The notes beneath the pieces are model-generated. The model made no database searches and was not told where the DNA came from. It saw only the letters and a program-made list of their open reading frames with translations. Of a DNA stretch of 64,000 nt, positions 39,801-52,621 are shown piece by piece. Origin of the DNA: Scatophagus argus. Taxonomy: Eukaryota > Chordata > Actinopteri > Scatophagidae. The stretch spans positions 3,951,223 through 4,015,222 of the forward strand of contig NC_058515.1 of NCBI RefSeq assembly GCF_020382885.2, read 5' to 3'. The translations under genes and the position numbers were made by a program. Within the stretch, counting starts at the first letter, position 1. Each line of letters begins with the position of its first letter.

Positions 39801-42800
39801 TATCATTTTTAAAAATTTAGACCAGACATCAATGAATTTTTCAATTTGACATTTGATTTGGCATTATAATATGAGCTGAATACAGCAGTTCTGCTCAGTG
39901 TAGTATGTCATGATGGAATGGATTTTTTTTCCTGGTTATCTGAGCTGTCAGCATTTTCGTGTGTGTCTGATATTTCTGGCTATTTTATTAAAAATCTGTG
40001 TCTCTTGTGCTGTTTTCAGTTCTACGTGATTGAATATGCAGCATGTGATGCCACATACAACGAGATTGTCACATCAGAGCGCATCAGGCCTCTCAACCCC
40101 AACAGTCCTTCCTCTCGAAACTCCTTCCACAAGGTCCCCATCCCTGTCCCAGAAGACCTGCGGGACATGTGAGTATCTTTACATTGTCAAATCAGTACAT
40201 CCAGCAGATACAATTATTTGAATTAACATCAGTATTTGGCAGTGCCAGAGAATTTGAAGTGAAAAGTAAATAAACTGAGATTTCCATCACAAGTTTTACT
40301 CAGTGAGTAGTGATGTTGTAGTGGCCCACTGCTGTTAAATGAGTAACCAGTCTTACTCTCCTGCTGATTTGTTTTCTTATCAACAGCTGTGCAAATGACA
40401 ACATTCACAAAGACTTCAGGAAAGCTATCGGAGCCAACTGCATCTTCTACAGTGCCCAAACACATGAACTCATTGTGCTGGTTAGTACTCAGAATACACA
40501 CTTTAGCTGGGTCTAATCTTAAGGACAAGTGAATGGCTTTGTTACACATGACATTAAGATCTGAAAGGTTGAGATGAACTGCATGTTGAAGACTCTGTGG
40601 GTATTCCCAAGCTATTGTTAGGTTTAGATTGGAATCCAGTCGTGCCACATATAATATCTTGCTTCTGCTTCCCATCTTTCTGAAGTGTTATTCTTTTAGT
40701 CCAAAACAATTTCCAAATTCACTTCAACAACTTTATCAGTGCTTATTATGGACTCCTATAATACTTGCTCATTTTCGCAGACGCTGACTAAACACTTGCT
40801 GACAAATTGTAACTGAATCCCCCCTTTGTTTTGTTCTCAGTCGACAAATGAAACCACAGTAAAGCGTGCTACTCTTCTGAGCGACATGCATTTCCGCAGC
40901 ATCCGTACCAAGCTTATGCTAATGTCCCGCAACGAAGAAGCCACCAAACATTTGGAGGTAAGCATACTCGCATTACTCATGTACACCGCTAACTACATTT
41001 AGTCTTGCCTGCCTGTACAGATATTAGTCAGCGGCTTGATTTAGACATTTGCACAAATATACCTTTGTGTTTCTCTTCTCAGACAAGTAAGCAGTTAGCA
41101 TCAGCATACCAGGAGGAGGTGAAGGTCAGGGAGGACCTGATGGGCCTTGCCATCGGCTCCCATGGTGCCAACATCCAACAGGCAAGGAAGGTGCCTGGCG
41201 TCACAGCTATTGAGCTGGAGGAGGAAAGCTGCACGTTCAGGATCTATGGAGAGGTATGCTACCATTGTATGTCCTGGGTATGTCAGCTCTTGTCATAATA
41301 TATGGAAAGATATACTGATGTGTAATTTGGTCTAATCTTGTGTATTGTTTTACAGACCCCAGAGGCAGTAAAACAAGCTAGAGAGTATCTTGAGTTCAAA
41401 GAGGACTACTTTCAGGTACCCAGGAACCTTGTAGGTGAGTGAGCTACATTACATTCCTGAGGGAGCTCATTTTGTTGGTGACAACATCTCACTTCATCAC
41501 CATAGCATATTCTTTATTACGCCACATATACTCTCTTATTATCATGATGTTTTTTTAACCTTCTTTTTTTTTCTTCTTTTGTTTTTTCTTTCCTTCCTTC
41601 CTTCGTAGGCAAAGTCATTGGCAAAAGTGGCAAAGTTATCCAGGAGATTGTGGACAAGTCAGGGGTGGTCCGTGTCAGGATTGAAGGAGACAACGACAAA
41701 AAACTTCCCCGGGAGGAGGTAGGCAGGCAGGGGGCAGGCAGGGACGACACTGCCAGCAGCAAAGAGGTGAATCGACTGTTTGGCTTGTTTACCAGTCCCC
41801 CACACACCCCCCCCTCGCCACTTCACAAACAGCGAAGCTGCTTAGTTGCGACAGCGTAGATGTCTGCTTTGACACTGTTCCATTCTGCTGTTTTGTCTCT
41901 CTCTCTCTCGTTTTTGTCACTAGCACTTATGTTTTCATCACTTTCAGTCCACACAGCCCACAGGGCAGCATATGTCAGTTATGTTGGGCATGTGTGGGCA
42001 CTTGCCAGTCCGTTGTCTGAGTGTGCTTCATGTGATTTATTTATTTATTTGTTTATTTATTTTTTAAAGCACAGCAGTCATTCCAGAAATGGTCGGTAAT
42101 TTGCCACTTAAAATGTTATTTTAGAATAAGGTATGAGCTCTTTTGAAATCGGTGATATGTCCCCAACAAAGGGGCTCAGTATTTGAAGTGGTGATTGTCT
42201 CTTCTGTTCTGTTAAAAAAATGACACTCAACTCTTCATCTTTTTCTCTCTGTGTTTTTATCAGGGTATGGTTCCCTTTGTGTTTGTGGGAACCAAAGAGA
42301 ACATCAGCAATGCTCAGGCTCTGTTGGAGTACCATGTGTCCTATCTCCAGGTTAGTCAGTCCTCATGTTCTCCACTAGGCAGTGGCACTTTTCTTTTCTT
42401 TTCTCTGTCACTCAAAAAAACTTCTGTTTCTGTTTTTACTTTGAATCTGAACAATAAATATGTTTTGAACATAAATGTGTTTCTGCTCAGAATATCTGGG
42501 CACTTGGAAATATGTTTCCTAGAAGCACAGGTCCTGTTTGTGACATGTGGGGTAGGGTGCAGCTGGGAAGCATGGGTGTGTGCAGGGTCATTTCATATTG
42601 GTCACCTGTCTCCCTCCTGCCAAGAACCCCATGAGGAAAGCTGCTGAGAACGCCTCATTTTGCCCTTACCTCATGTGCTTTTATAAATAGCTTCTCTCTG
42701 TGGGATGGGGTGAAGGGTACACAGGAGTTTAGATTACCAGCTATCTGGACCCTCAGCTTCCAAAAATAAAAGGACCCCCCCCCAACTCCCCTGCATAGTT

Positions 42801-45800
42801 TCACTTCCTTCACACCTCCCTTGAGGTTCAGCTGTCGTTGGTGGAGGCAGCTGTCATGCTGTCAAGTGAACCACCCCCCTCCAAATCACCGCCACTAAAC
42901 CACCATAGAAACTGCTGTCATTGCACTGCTGCCGTTAGACGGCAATGCCCACCACCACATTTGTAGGGCATATGTGAATTGAAATTTGAACTTGTGATAG
43001 TAGATAGTACTATTTTTAAAAAATGTCATTAAATTGTCGGCAAACATGATAAACTTACACCTTATTAACTTTATCCTGGTTGTAACTTTGTGTTTGTACC
43101 GTGTTGAGAGAAAAGAGCACAGTCCATTTTGCATGGCAAAGTGATATTACATGGTTAGCGAATTGCTTTTATTATTAGTTTCCCTTGTCAACGACAGCTT
43201 TTCCTTGCTTTTAATGGGTGCCTGAATCAAACCACCCAAATAGGTTAACATGTCTAATCCAGTTTGCCATCTTTGATTCAAAGGACCTGAGAACATCTGT
43301 TGCAGCAAACACAATGAGGAGTTCTTTCAGCTATCCTCGTGCCACATAATATGGCATTCACTTTGTCAGCAAAAGCAAAGTTTCCATTTACACAGTATGC
43401 TTCCCATGCACTTGGTCACTCAAGGCACATCCAGAAAATTTCAGCTGCTTTCGACAGAACTCCCCTTCCCACATTTTAAATTTTGGCTGTTGTTTGAAAA
43501 AGACAGGAGTCTACAAAGATGGCAGTGAGGTAGTGTGGACAGATTTGGCTCCTTTTCTTAACCTGGATCTGTACAGACTAATATTTAAACTCGGGCAATT
43601 GGCCATCTGCCAGAAATTGGTGGGTTTCAAAAGAAGTGATCATGTTCGAGGTTTTTTTGTGGAGTTGAAATTTGCCCACAGTCCATCTGTTTGGAACACT
43701 GAACTTCACACATTACTGCCACTTAGTGGTAGAGTGATCAACTTCATAACAAGCACAATACCAGCCCCACCACAAAGTAGATGTTTTAAGACCATGGCTT
43801 GGTCCCAGCTCACTGCAGCAGGGGATGTGTGTGCTAATTTGCTGGCTGAACAAATGTGGGTCTGTAGTGGAAAAAATTGCAGTTAATGACAGTCTACCAA
43901 ATTAAGCCACAAAATCTGTGATTGTTGTGAGTAGGATGTATTGTAGTAATACTGCTGTCAAGTTTTTGTAGCTTTAATAGTACTTCATTTATGTATGCTT
44001 TTAAACATTTTTAGAATGCCTATTTGATAGCATTAGATCATTGCAATCTGTCTATATGTGCATCATCTTAAAAATTACACGCATGTTTTGTTTATTGTTA
44101 AATATGCTAATGCCTGTCACTCAGATGATCTACATATAGTTGTAGCACCTGCAACACTTTCACATCATTTTGTCAAAAAGGAACGGGCCAACTTGTCATG
44201 CCAGATAGCTTTATGAGTTTCTTATATTTCACTTAAAGCTCTGAATGATGATAGTGGATTTGTTTTTCCAGTGGTCCTGTAGGTTATTCAGCTTTTCAGT
44301 ACTCCGAGGAACAGGCTATGAATTTCGCGCATCTACAACCGTCTTTCTTGTCTTTGCCCCATAGGAAGTGGAGCAGCTGCGTCTGGAGCGTCTCCAGATT
44401 GACGAGCAGCTCCGTCAGATTGGAGTCGGCTACCGTGCGCCTCCCAGTCGGACTGGGGGCCCAGGCGTTGACCGGGAGAAAGGCTACTTGACAGATGAGA
44501 GCAGCAACTCACTCCACACCTCTCGCACGTATGGGGGCCGCGGCAGAGGGCGCCGGGCCTCAAACAGCCAGTACTCTGGATATGGTGAGAATGAAGGCTC
44601 TGAAACAAAATTGCAGTTTGACGCATTTGACGATACTATTACATCTTATTTGTATAACCCCTTTAAAAACACAGTTTACAAAGTGCTTTGACGGAAAAAG
44701 CAATAGCACAAAGTCAAGTCGACTCAGGAATGCAAGGCACAGATGGAGAGACCAGATTAAGAAAAGGTTCAGAATACCAGTGGCACAAACGTACAACGAA
44801 AAGTAAACACAATTTAAGCAATAATAGACGACATAATGTAAAAGCAAATTAAGCAATAAAAACCACTTTAAAAATAACATCACATTTGAAGTGAGACCAT
44901 AAAAATGGGTTTTAAGAAGTGATTTTAAAAGAAGTCACAAATTGTGCAAGCCAAGCGGCCCTTGTGGCCAAAGCACCTTTTAGATTAAAGCCATGACTTG
45001 GAACAGTCAGAAGGGCGGCACCTCACGATCTAAGGCTGCGAAGTGGCTCACATGGGATCTGCATTTCTGTTATCTAGCTTTTGGCTGGACTCCAATGAGC
45101 TTTAGAAGTAAAATCTTCAAATCAATTCTGAATTGAACAGGGAACCGGTAGGAGTTCTGAACTAGTTGCAGGCAGAAGAGAAAACTTTGAGTTTCTGCCA
45201 GTAAGGAGTTTACACTAGTCAAGTTGAGAGAAAATGAGTGCATGAATGACTTTTTCAAGGTCAGAGTATGAGAGCATTGGTTTATTTCTGGACTTGATTC
45301 TCAGTTCAGTAGAGTTTTTATATTAGAAGAGGACCAAGGATACTCTCAATGAGACTTCTTGTGTATCTTTTCTGATATTAAATTAGGTCTTTGTGGAAGG
45401 TGTATCTGTGTTGTCTGCAAGGCAATATAAAGATCCATTCTTATTTTGGATGATTTAGCCAAGTGGAAACATGTACATAGAAACAAGTCTGATCTAATGT
45501 GAGGGTTTATAAGACAAGTACAACATACCTATATACATATATATATATATATACCCATGGTGACTAAGTTATGTTCTTTCTAAAAGGTAAGAATAAAACA
45601 AACTTGGTGCCCTTCATGCCAGCCCAGTTTTTGCACCTGTCAATTAAAATCATATGATCTGCTATGTCAAAAGCTGGATTTAGGTCTGTGCTTAGGTTTC
45701 CTTTTCCATGTTTCTGCTTTATCCAGGCACAAACTCTGAACTGTCCAATGCTTCTGAGTCGGAGGATGTTAACGAACGAGACCAGCGGCCCCGTGGCATA

Positions 45801-47357
45801 GGTGGTGACGAGAGAGGCTCTCGAAGGGGAGGGAGGGGCCGAGGCTCTAACTCAGGACGAGGCCGCGGAGGGCCGGGGTCCAAGCCCTCGAACACCATTA
45901 GCTCAGGTAATTTAAGCCCATGTTCTGATTAGGAAATGACAGGGCCATGTACACGCTATTATAATTAGTGGTCATATTTTCAACTTTTCGATTTTCACCT
46001 TATCCAGATTACAGGTTATGCATGTAACAGCCCATTTCATTCATGTGTACTAGTCTTACAATAAGTTCATTTTAACAATGCTGCTGAGTTTTTCTTGAAA
46101 TTTCCATCATGATAATAATTGAATTTCAACCTGTAATCCACTGAGATATTGAGTGATGTTACAATAATGGTAAGTTGAAAAATAGAACCAAGAGTAAGGC
46201 GCTGCTAAGCAAATGTCCAAGGAGCATTGTTTTGTATTTAAAGTGTGTTTATCTTAGGTGATGAAATAAACGAGAGCTCATTTGAGAATTAGAGGGACAT
46301 TTGTTGGAGAATGCGCATTTGTATTAAAACTAGAACAAATAAATAAAAATGGCAGATTAGGGGCAAGTGTAGTAGCAACACTAATTTTCTATGCAACATC
46401 CAGTGCTGAGGGACCCAGACAGTAACCCTTACTCCCTGCTGGAGGGTGAGGGAGAGCTGGCCGACGCAGACCTCAGTGAAGGGATGGGAGGAGACCGCCG
46501 CAGACGCTCCCGCCGCCGCCGCAATGACCAGGAGCCCAGTGTCATGGACGCTGCCGCAGAGTCGGACAGCCAGGCTGGGCCCAGTGAGAACGGGCTGGGT
46601 GAGAACTTCAGTGTTGTATTCCCATCACTGTTCACTGTGCAATCATTTTTTGAAAGTGTAAATAGTTGCCAAAGCAGGAAAACACCGGCATGTTGCATGT
46701 GACATTTTCTGAGAGTCTAACTCAGATTTTCTCATTTGACTGCTAGATGACGAAGCCCGACCTCAGCGCCGCAACCGAAGTCGCCGCCGTCGTAACCGTG
46801 GCAACCGCCCAGAAGGAGGTTCAACTAGCCGTGACAGACAGCCAGGTGAGAATGGTGAGTCATTATGTTTTACTAGTTAACATTTTCCTTTCCAGAATGA
46901 ACAGGATATTCTGGATCAATACAAGCCTTTGTTTTCAAGATGCTTTCCTCTGGGAATCTGCAGATACCTTCCTTAAAGGAGCACCAGGGCATTTTGAATC
47001 TGTATCTACTATATGTAGCCCCCAGAAACTGTTTTAGCTAACAGATGTCCATGTTTCCAGTGACTGTTGCTGACTACATATCCCGTGCTGAGTCGCAGAG
47101 CAGACAGAACCTGCCTCAGAAAGAAAACCACGCTGACCCCGAGCCCAAGGTACCGGCAGAAATGCACACGTTGACCTCTGCTTTCCCTTTATTCACATAA
47201 AGATTGTTGGACCATTCTTAGCTTTTCCCACCTTTTGTACCTACAGGAGAATGGGACCAGCACCCAGATGCCTGAACGAACGCCCTCCAAGCGTTCCCCT
47301 AGCAAGGGCATGTCCTCGCCCAGCGAGACCCTGACCTTGGTCAATGGGGTCTCGTAA
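33812..47357 (+). CDS. fxr2: Fragile X-related protein 2 (RNA-binding translational regulator)
   Basis: FMRP-family protein that binds mRNA and polyribosomes. Exons: 33812-33862, 36758-36810, 37793-37886, 38533-38604, 40020-40168, 40387-40480, 40841-40957, 41083-41253, 41356-41434, 41609-41718, 42264-42350, 44365-44584, 45727-45906, 46404-46598, 46747-46845, 47061-47149, 47247-47357; about 656 aa (human FXR2 is 673). Tandem Tudor/Agenet modules cover about 1-120. KH1 has its GxxG at 235-238 (GSHG), KH2 at 298-301 (GKSG). An export-signal-like LRLERLQI lies at 364-371. RG-rich patches are at 416-423 and 463-481. Arg clusters at 524-532 and 565-578 resemble the nucleolar-targeting region of FXR2. 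The [19 protein letters not shown] block and the ending LVNGVS favour FXR2 over FXR1 or FMR1. All introns are GT-AG. Exon 10 has a second in-frame donor. Confidence 0.95.
36425..36480. repeat. (GT)n / GCATGC-rich microsatellite
   Basis: GT units interrupted by TATG and by GCGCATGCACGCATGCATG, in fxr2 intron 1. Confidence 0.88.
41719..41766 (+). other. fxr2: Alternative in-frame extension of fxr2 exon 10
   Basis: After the first donor (GAG|GTAGGC at 41719) the frame stays open to a second donor (AAAGAG|GTGAAT at 41767), which adds exactly 48 nt and the residues [16 protein letters not shown]. Both donors are in phase 0 and join exon 11 (GMVPF) in frame. The site falls after KH2, where FMR1 carries alternatively spliced sequence. 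Use of the second donor is inferred. Confidence 0.45.
42034..42066. repeat. (TTTA)n repeat
   Basis: Imperfect TTTA units in fxr2 intron 10. Confidence 0.8.
44640..45360. mobile_element. Degenerate interspersed repeat in fxr2 intron 12
   Basis: The left end (AACCCCTTTAAAAACACAGT, TTACAAAGTGCTTTGACGG) and interior blocks (GATTAAAGCCATGACTTGGA, TAAAATCTTCAAATCAATTC, AACAGGGAACCGGTAGGAGT, AGTTGCAGGCAGA) resemble a very abundant teleost dispersed sequence. No open coding region remains. Its class (LINE-derived or DNA element) cannot be settled by eye. Confidence 0.5.
45536..45553. repeat. (AT)n tract
   Basis: Short alternating AT run in fxr2 intron 12. Confidence 0.8.
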
Positions 47358-49025
47358 AGAGACGGCCCTGCTCCTCGCGAACCCAAGTCTAGAGCAAGAC
47401 TCCATGGCAAACTCTGTCCCTGCTTGCATTAACTTAAACCTTAAACAGATGAGTGAAAAGTACCTGACAAAATACCTGAATTCATACTATGAGAGTGAAA
47501 AAGTACAAAAAAACGACAAACGCATCTACTTTAAAACACACGTTAACGGTGTATGCTATCCTATCTATCAGTACTTAGTGCTTATTTAAAAAACAACTAG
47601 CTTGCCAAAAAAGAGCTGGTGGATATGACTTGATTTTTAAAAATACTGAAATACGAGAAACAGGACAAGACTTTTTTTGTTTCGTTTTCGAAAACGGTTG
47701 TCTTTTATTTGTGTCTTTTTTTTTCTTTTTTTTCTTTTTCTTTCTGTTTTTTTTTTGTTCATTTTGTTCATTGTTTATCACTGGTTTGGACTTGGCGGTC
47801 GCTCTCTCAACCGAAACAGACGCTTCTCTTAACAGTGTTTAAGTACAGACGAGAGATGTAAGCTGTAGGGAGTGGCGTACGAGCAGACAGTCCAATAGCT
47901 TATGTGACGCGATGTTCGCACACTGTACCTAGGAGTGGAGACAGACAGATTGGAATATTGATAGACATTGTGCCTTGAATTTGAAAAAAAAATAATAATA
48001 ATAAAAAACTTGAGTTTTTCCATTAAGTTTGTTTTCGTTTCCTGAGAGGAAGAAAAGATGGAGAGGTTTTTCTTCCTTATTATTTTTGGTTACAAGAAGA
48101 GAACAGACCTGAGTGACGAGTAAAACGAGTGGAACTAAGGAGGGAAAAAAAACAACAAAAAATAAAAACAAAAAAGAGGGAGTGTCTGGCCAAGGTGAGG
48201 AAAAAAGTCTGGTGCCAAACGCAAAATTCAAGGCGCTTGTCCTCATTCAGAGTAGACGGCGTCGGGGGTCAGTGCGTGCGAGGACGCGCGTGTGTGTGTT
48301 TTTGTGTGCGCAGTTGAGATATTTGGCAACCACAAAACTACACTGGGAGAGGGGTGAGGCAACAAAACGCAACGCCGCCCTGGGCGGGTCGCACGGTGAG
48401 GCATCTTTATTTAAAAAGAGGTCCTTCAAGGGTCCAGGGTGGCACCCATACAGCCTTGTATACAGGACAGGCTGAGACCAGACAGACGGCTGACTTGAAC
48501 TATAGACTTAGACTATAAGAGAACTATACCGTGCCTCTTTCTCTTGTGTCGGAGGGGGTGGCGGTGCTAGCTTCCAGTCACACTAGTGTCTTGATAAACC
48601 ACTGCAGCGGGCAGCTCCGAATGCACACGAGGGCGACCACCTTTCTTGGGACGGGTGCTGCTGGTGGGGGAGGGGGGCGGGGGGTGGGGGCTGGAGACTG
48701 CGGACTGTGGGATTGGGACAGCTTCAAATGACATGAGAGCCACAATGACACACAAGCCCACGCTTACAGGTACACACACACACACAACAGGCATACACAC
48801 AAGGCACATGCAAGTTGATGTGGTCGCCCGCGTGGCGCAAAGTAAGAGGACCGCAACAGAAAACTGTAAACAAAGTGTCTGTCTTGTACCTGGCAGTTTG
48901 GGTTAGCAAATGGAGTAAGAGAGGGACTCAAAACCTCAGTGGCTCTCTGCTCATGTTGTTACTGTTGTCTTGGTTACCGCTCTCAAGTTTTTTTTGTTGC
49001 TATTTCCACATCTTAGAAAATATGA

Positions 49026-49031
49026 AATAAA
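49026..49031 (+). terminator. fxr2: fxr2 proximal polyadenylation signal
   Basis: AATAAA in A-rich context about 1.67 kb after the stop codon, followed by a GT/T-rich stretch. Confidence 0.6.
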
Positions 49032-49670
49032 AAATTGAAGTGAAATCAACCTCTTCTCTGGAGATGAACTTTGATTTCTCTGTCTTGTGACTTTGCAGTC
49101 TATTTTTCTAACTTGCATGGCATTTAGTTAACGAGTAGTAGGTGGTGCCTGTCCTGTGCATGAGGAAAGGGTGTTATTAATCTGACTTACAGAGCCATTG
49201 TTTCATTCAGTAGAATTGCTGCTAATGTACACATTGAATGTCCAACTAACGTAGAAACTCTACCTTGAAGAGAGACGAACTATTTGTGACTTAAAACAAA
49301 CAAACAGAAAAAACAAAAACTGTTTCCCAAGTTTCAGAGTTTCACAAAGTATTAAATAACAAGGGCAACATTGTGCATGACAAGCAAAGCGTCCACATGA
49401 CCAAAGGTTTTGAGAGACCGATGAATGGGATGGTGGTTGAATCGAGATGACCCAGATGCTGCTCTTATACATTTCTGCGCACCTGTATGTTGTGTTTATA
49501 AAGAATGAACGAGCACTTGAGTATTTGTACCTTGGTTCCGTTGCATGTGTGTGAGTGGAGGACGAATCCCTATCTGGTATGTTTGTGTTTACCTTTATAC
49601 CTCATTGTGTGAGTACTGTATTTCCTTATGTATCTGTGCCCCTCGTCCTGTTGAAAGGCTGCTGGCTGCT

Positions 49671-49713
49671 GTGTGTGTGTGGGTGTGTGTGTGTGTGTGT
49701 GTGTTTGTGTGTG
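49671..49713. repeat. (GT)n microsatellite in the distal fxr2 3'UTR
   Basis: About 20 GT units with GGG and TTT interruptions, shortly before the distal polyadenylation signal. In RNA it would be a UG repeat. Confidence 0.9.
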
Positions 49714-49784
49714 GGTGCTGGTTGTACAGTCGACTCCGCTCTGTCAGATTTTGTCTCTGGTTTTCTCACTCATGTTCTGATGGC

Positions 49785-49790
49785 AATAAA
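49785..49790 (+). terminator. fxr2: fxr2 distal polyadenylation signal
   Basis: AATAAA followed by T-rich sequence (GGACTTTTCATTGTTTGG), a good cleavage context. Confidence 0.55.
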
Positions 49791-50577
49791 GGACTTTTCA
49801 TTGTTTGGTATATATTTTTTCCTGAACAGTTTGTTCTTTTTAACAATATGCCCAACTTACACAGCAGCCAAAATGTCTTCTTTTTTTTTCAGGGTTAATA
49901 TAATTGAGGCACTGTAGTTATTTAAGCATTTTAAAGTGACAGCAAGTGGAAGACGTAACTGCGTCACTAGTGTTAAATTTGTCTCATGCTATTTTAAGCA
50001 ATCCTAATTTTGAGTTCACAGAAGCATCTGCGCTAGCAATCCAGCTATTGTCATTTTTAGCATTTGCTGGTGCTTTGCCTCATCCACATTACCCTTGTGT
50101 AGCAATCCTAGCTGTGAATGGGCCTTTGCTAAAATATAGTTTCTCAGATGTGCTGCTCTGATGAAAGTTCCTGCAAAGACCGGAGGCGCTTCTCATTTTG
50201 TGATGTAAACCCACTGTTGCATCGTGCTGTGACACAGTGGGCTGGTTTAGCAGTTTCCTGTCTCTTGTGAATGTATCATAAAAGGACATTTTAATATATA
50301 TAATAGATAAATATAATAGCAGAAGGCCAGTTGGAAGATACCAACAAGAGGACTGCGAATTCTGAAGCTCCACACACTGAGCATACAGTAACTGTTGACT
50401 GGGTGCTGCAACAGTCATCTTTTATCAGCTTTATTTGTGTTTAATCATACAGCATTTGGGAGATACTGAACTTTAAATGATTTGTTCTGATGACACTTGG
50501 GTTTTTTTTTTTATATTTGGCCATCATTCTGTGTTGGATTGGAAACTAAACAAAAAAGACACCATCCTGACTATGAC

Positions 50578-50972
50578 GTGTGGTGTGTTGCAGCATCATG
50601 CTGTGAGGATGCCTCTTTGTAACATGCCCCGAAAAGGCTCGTGAAGACTTGGGGTAAGTGAATGCAGCAGAATACCTGAAAGTAAGCCTTGGCTGAAGAT
50701 TTATTTTCTCGCAAGACAGTTCCTTAAAGCCAGTCAGATTGGTTTATAAACAACAATGTAATATGGAGAGCACTGGAACTTCCAAGTCAGTCTAATCCCG
50801 GATTTGTGACACCGCTCTTCATGAAACGTCTTGTATAAAAGAATGAGGGGAATCATCGCAGTATCCAGGTGTTCAAAGCTGACAAAGATATTTCCACACA
50901 GATTGAAGGTTGGATCTCATGCCAAAAGTACCTAAATATTTAAAGGAGGTGAATACTAATTTTTGAATGCTG
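50578..50972 (+). mobile_element. Tc1/mariner transposase relic
   Basis: Short blocks match the 3' half of a fish Tc1-like transposon: GCAGCATCATGCTGTG, TTATTTTCTCGCAAGACAG, ATTGGTTTATAAACA, TATCCAGGTGTTCAAAGCTG, TTCCACACAGATTGAAGG, and GGAGGTGAATACTAAT at the end. Many stops and indels break the frame, so it is dead. The rest of 49806-52050 shows no gene that I can support. Confidence 0.65.
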
Positions 50973-52049
50973 TTTCTCTTCATATAGATTTGTTCAGTTC
51001 TATTGTACTTCAGTGCATCCTGCAATGAAGCTGTTGTACAGTTTGACAAAGCTGAGATTCCTTATTCGATAGGTTGTTGTTCAGTGTTATTCTCTGACTA
51101 ATCATACAAAACTGGTGATCCTGTTTAGAACAGCGTTTGTCCTAATGTCTCCACTGTCAAGTTGACCCAGAGCTGGAGGAAAGACCTGCAGCTCAAAAAC
51201 TGTTGGTGTGCCTATTTGTAAATAATTTAGGAGGATGCTGCAAGAAAGAAATTCTATGAAGTCCTCCTCTGTGACTTTGCTTTTGTCAGTGTTTGTCTCC
51301 CTCTGCTGGACAGTTACTGTTGTAGTCAGACCCGTTAGATTTTGGCAGCTGAACTATTGGAAAATACTGCTTTTTAAAAAACTTTTTGGATTTTTTTCCT
51401 CCTGGGATTGATGGAACAACAAATCACAGATGCCTTGTTTCTGCCACACTGTTCATACACAATTTGTGTCTATGTGAGTCTGGTTTGCTGAATTTTGTCT
51501 CATGACCAGAAAGGAATTCAGAAATTGACTGGCTATTCCTGGAACAAGCAATTATGTTGAGTCCAAAACTTCTTTCTTCACTTAATGTACTTAATTCTAT
51601 TTATTCATTGAATACAGACATTTTAATGGCATGCCAGTAGAGCAGAAATACTGCACAACATACTGTAGTTCTACTGTATTGTGTGAATAAGGCCATTCAT
51701 GAAAATGCATAAAGCTGCAGAAATCTAACTCGAAGCATTTCACCATCATTATGTTTACAGCTCACATTGTTCCTATGCCAGTTTTTCATATGAGAGTCTT
51801 GAACAAAACACAGCTTCAGCCTCACAAACAGCCTGCTCGCTTACACTTGGAGTTTACTGATCTGATAACATTTGTGTTCATTTGCTTCCTGCGCATATCA
51901 ACACGTATGGAAAGTTTGAGAGTGCCCCATCACCCACCAATTGAGTTAAGGTGCTGGTGAAAAAGACAGCGAGTCACACTCCAAAGCAGAAGGTGGCGCT
52001 AATGCGCAAATAGCTTGGATATCAACCGCCCATAATACGTTCAAGCAAC

Positions 52050-52111
52050 AGCCGTAACAGAGAAAGAAGACGAAGTAGAAGACGACCAAGTTGTGCCGCC
52101 GAATGAAAGCT
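52050..52111 (+). other. 5' non-coding exon of the first rbm4-family gene
   Basis: Purine-rich sequence (AGAAAGAAGACGAAGTAGAAG) ends at a consensus donor (GCT|GTGAGT at 52112). The partner acceptor is TTTTAG at 52601, 20 bases before the ATG. The 5' limit is approximate. Confidence 0.5.
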
Positions 52112-52621
52112 GTGAGTACTGTCGATTTATGTTTTTCCCATTCATTTCTTTCGTTTTTATTACATCTTCAAAAAGTAACTTTACACAATGTCAGTGGTTG
52201 ATCTGAATCTTATTTGTCACATCAGACAAAATGGCTAACGTGTGGAAGCTAACGTTAGCTTGCTAATAGCATTCAAGTAAAACAAGCCTGACTAGCAGTT
52301 AGGACCAGGAAGTGAAAATACAGAAACTTCATCAACTTTATTGTTTTCTTAATTCACCTGTGTTTACAGTCTTACGGTCCATGCTAATCACAACTATTAT
52401 ATTTTAATAAGAACAAAGCTTAACGTGCCAATTTGTGACTGGGTGAGAGACTTTATTACCGTTTTGTTCTGGTGGCCCTCGCCCTGTGGTCGGCTCGATT
52501 ACAAGCTTGCTATTTCCTGATAATGACGTTATACACACACCACTTGCTCTTTCGCTCTGTTACTATATGGTGTCGTCCAATACTGTTTTTATCTCTTTTA
52601 GGGAAGTACACAGGAGCGATA

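Larger units (their letters stand above)
47358..49805 (+). other. fxr2: fxr2 3'UTR
   Basis: Non-coding sequence after the fxr2 stop, with a T-rich block at about 47716-47765, a GC/GT-rich block near 48240-48310 and a G-rich stretch near 48660-48690. A first polyadenylation signal lies at 49026-49031 and a second at 49785-49790, so short and long 3'UTR forms are likely. Open frames here look compositional. Confidence 0.6.

Noticed and set aside
43494-43886. 130-codon plus-strand open frame in fxr2 intron 11
   Set aside because: No family resemblance, no splice or polyadenylation context, and a length expected by chance in this much sequence.
47716-47765. Open frames reading poly-Phe or poly-Lys
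   Set aside because: They come from a T-rich tract in the fxr2 3'UTR.
48113-48475. 120-codon plus-strand frame in the fxr2 3'UTR
   Set aside because: It is low-complexity and downstream of the fxr2 stop, with no recognisable protein features.
52472-52621. In-frame upstream extension of rbm4 copy A
   Set aside because: It lies in the intron and 5'UTR. The family N-terminus MVKIF starts at 52622, and an acceptor at 52601 separates the upstream sequence.
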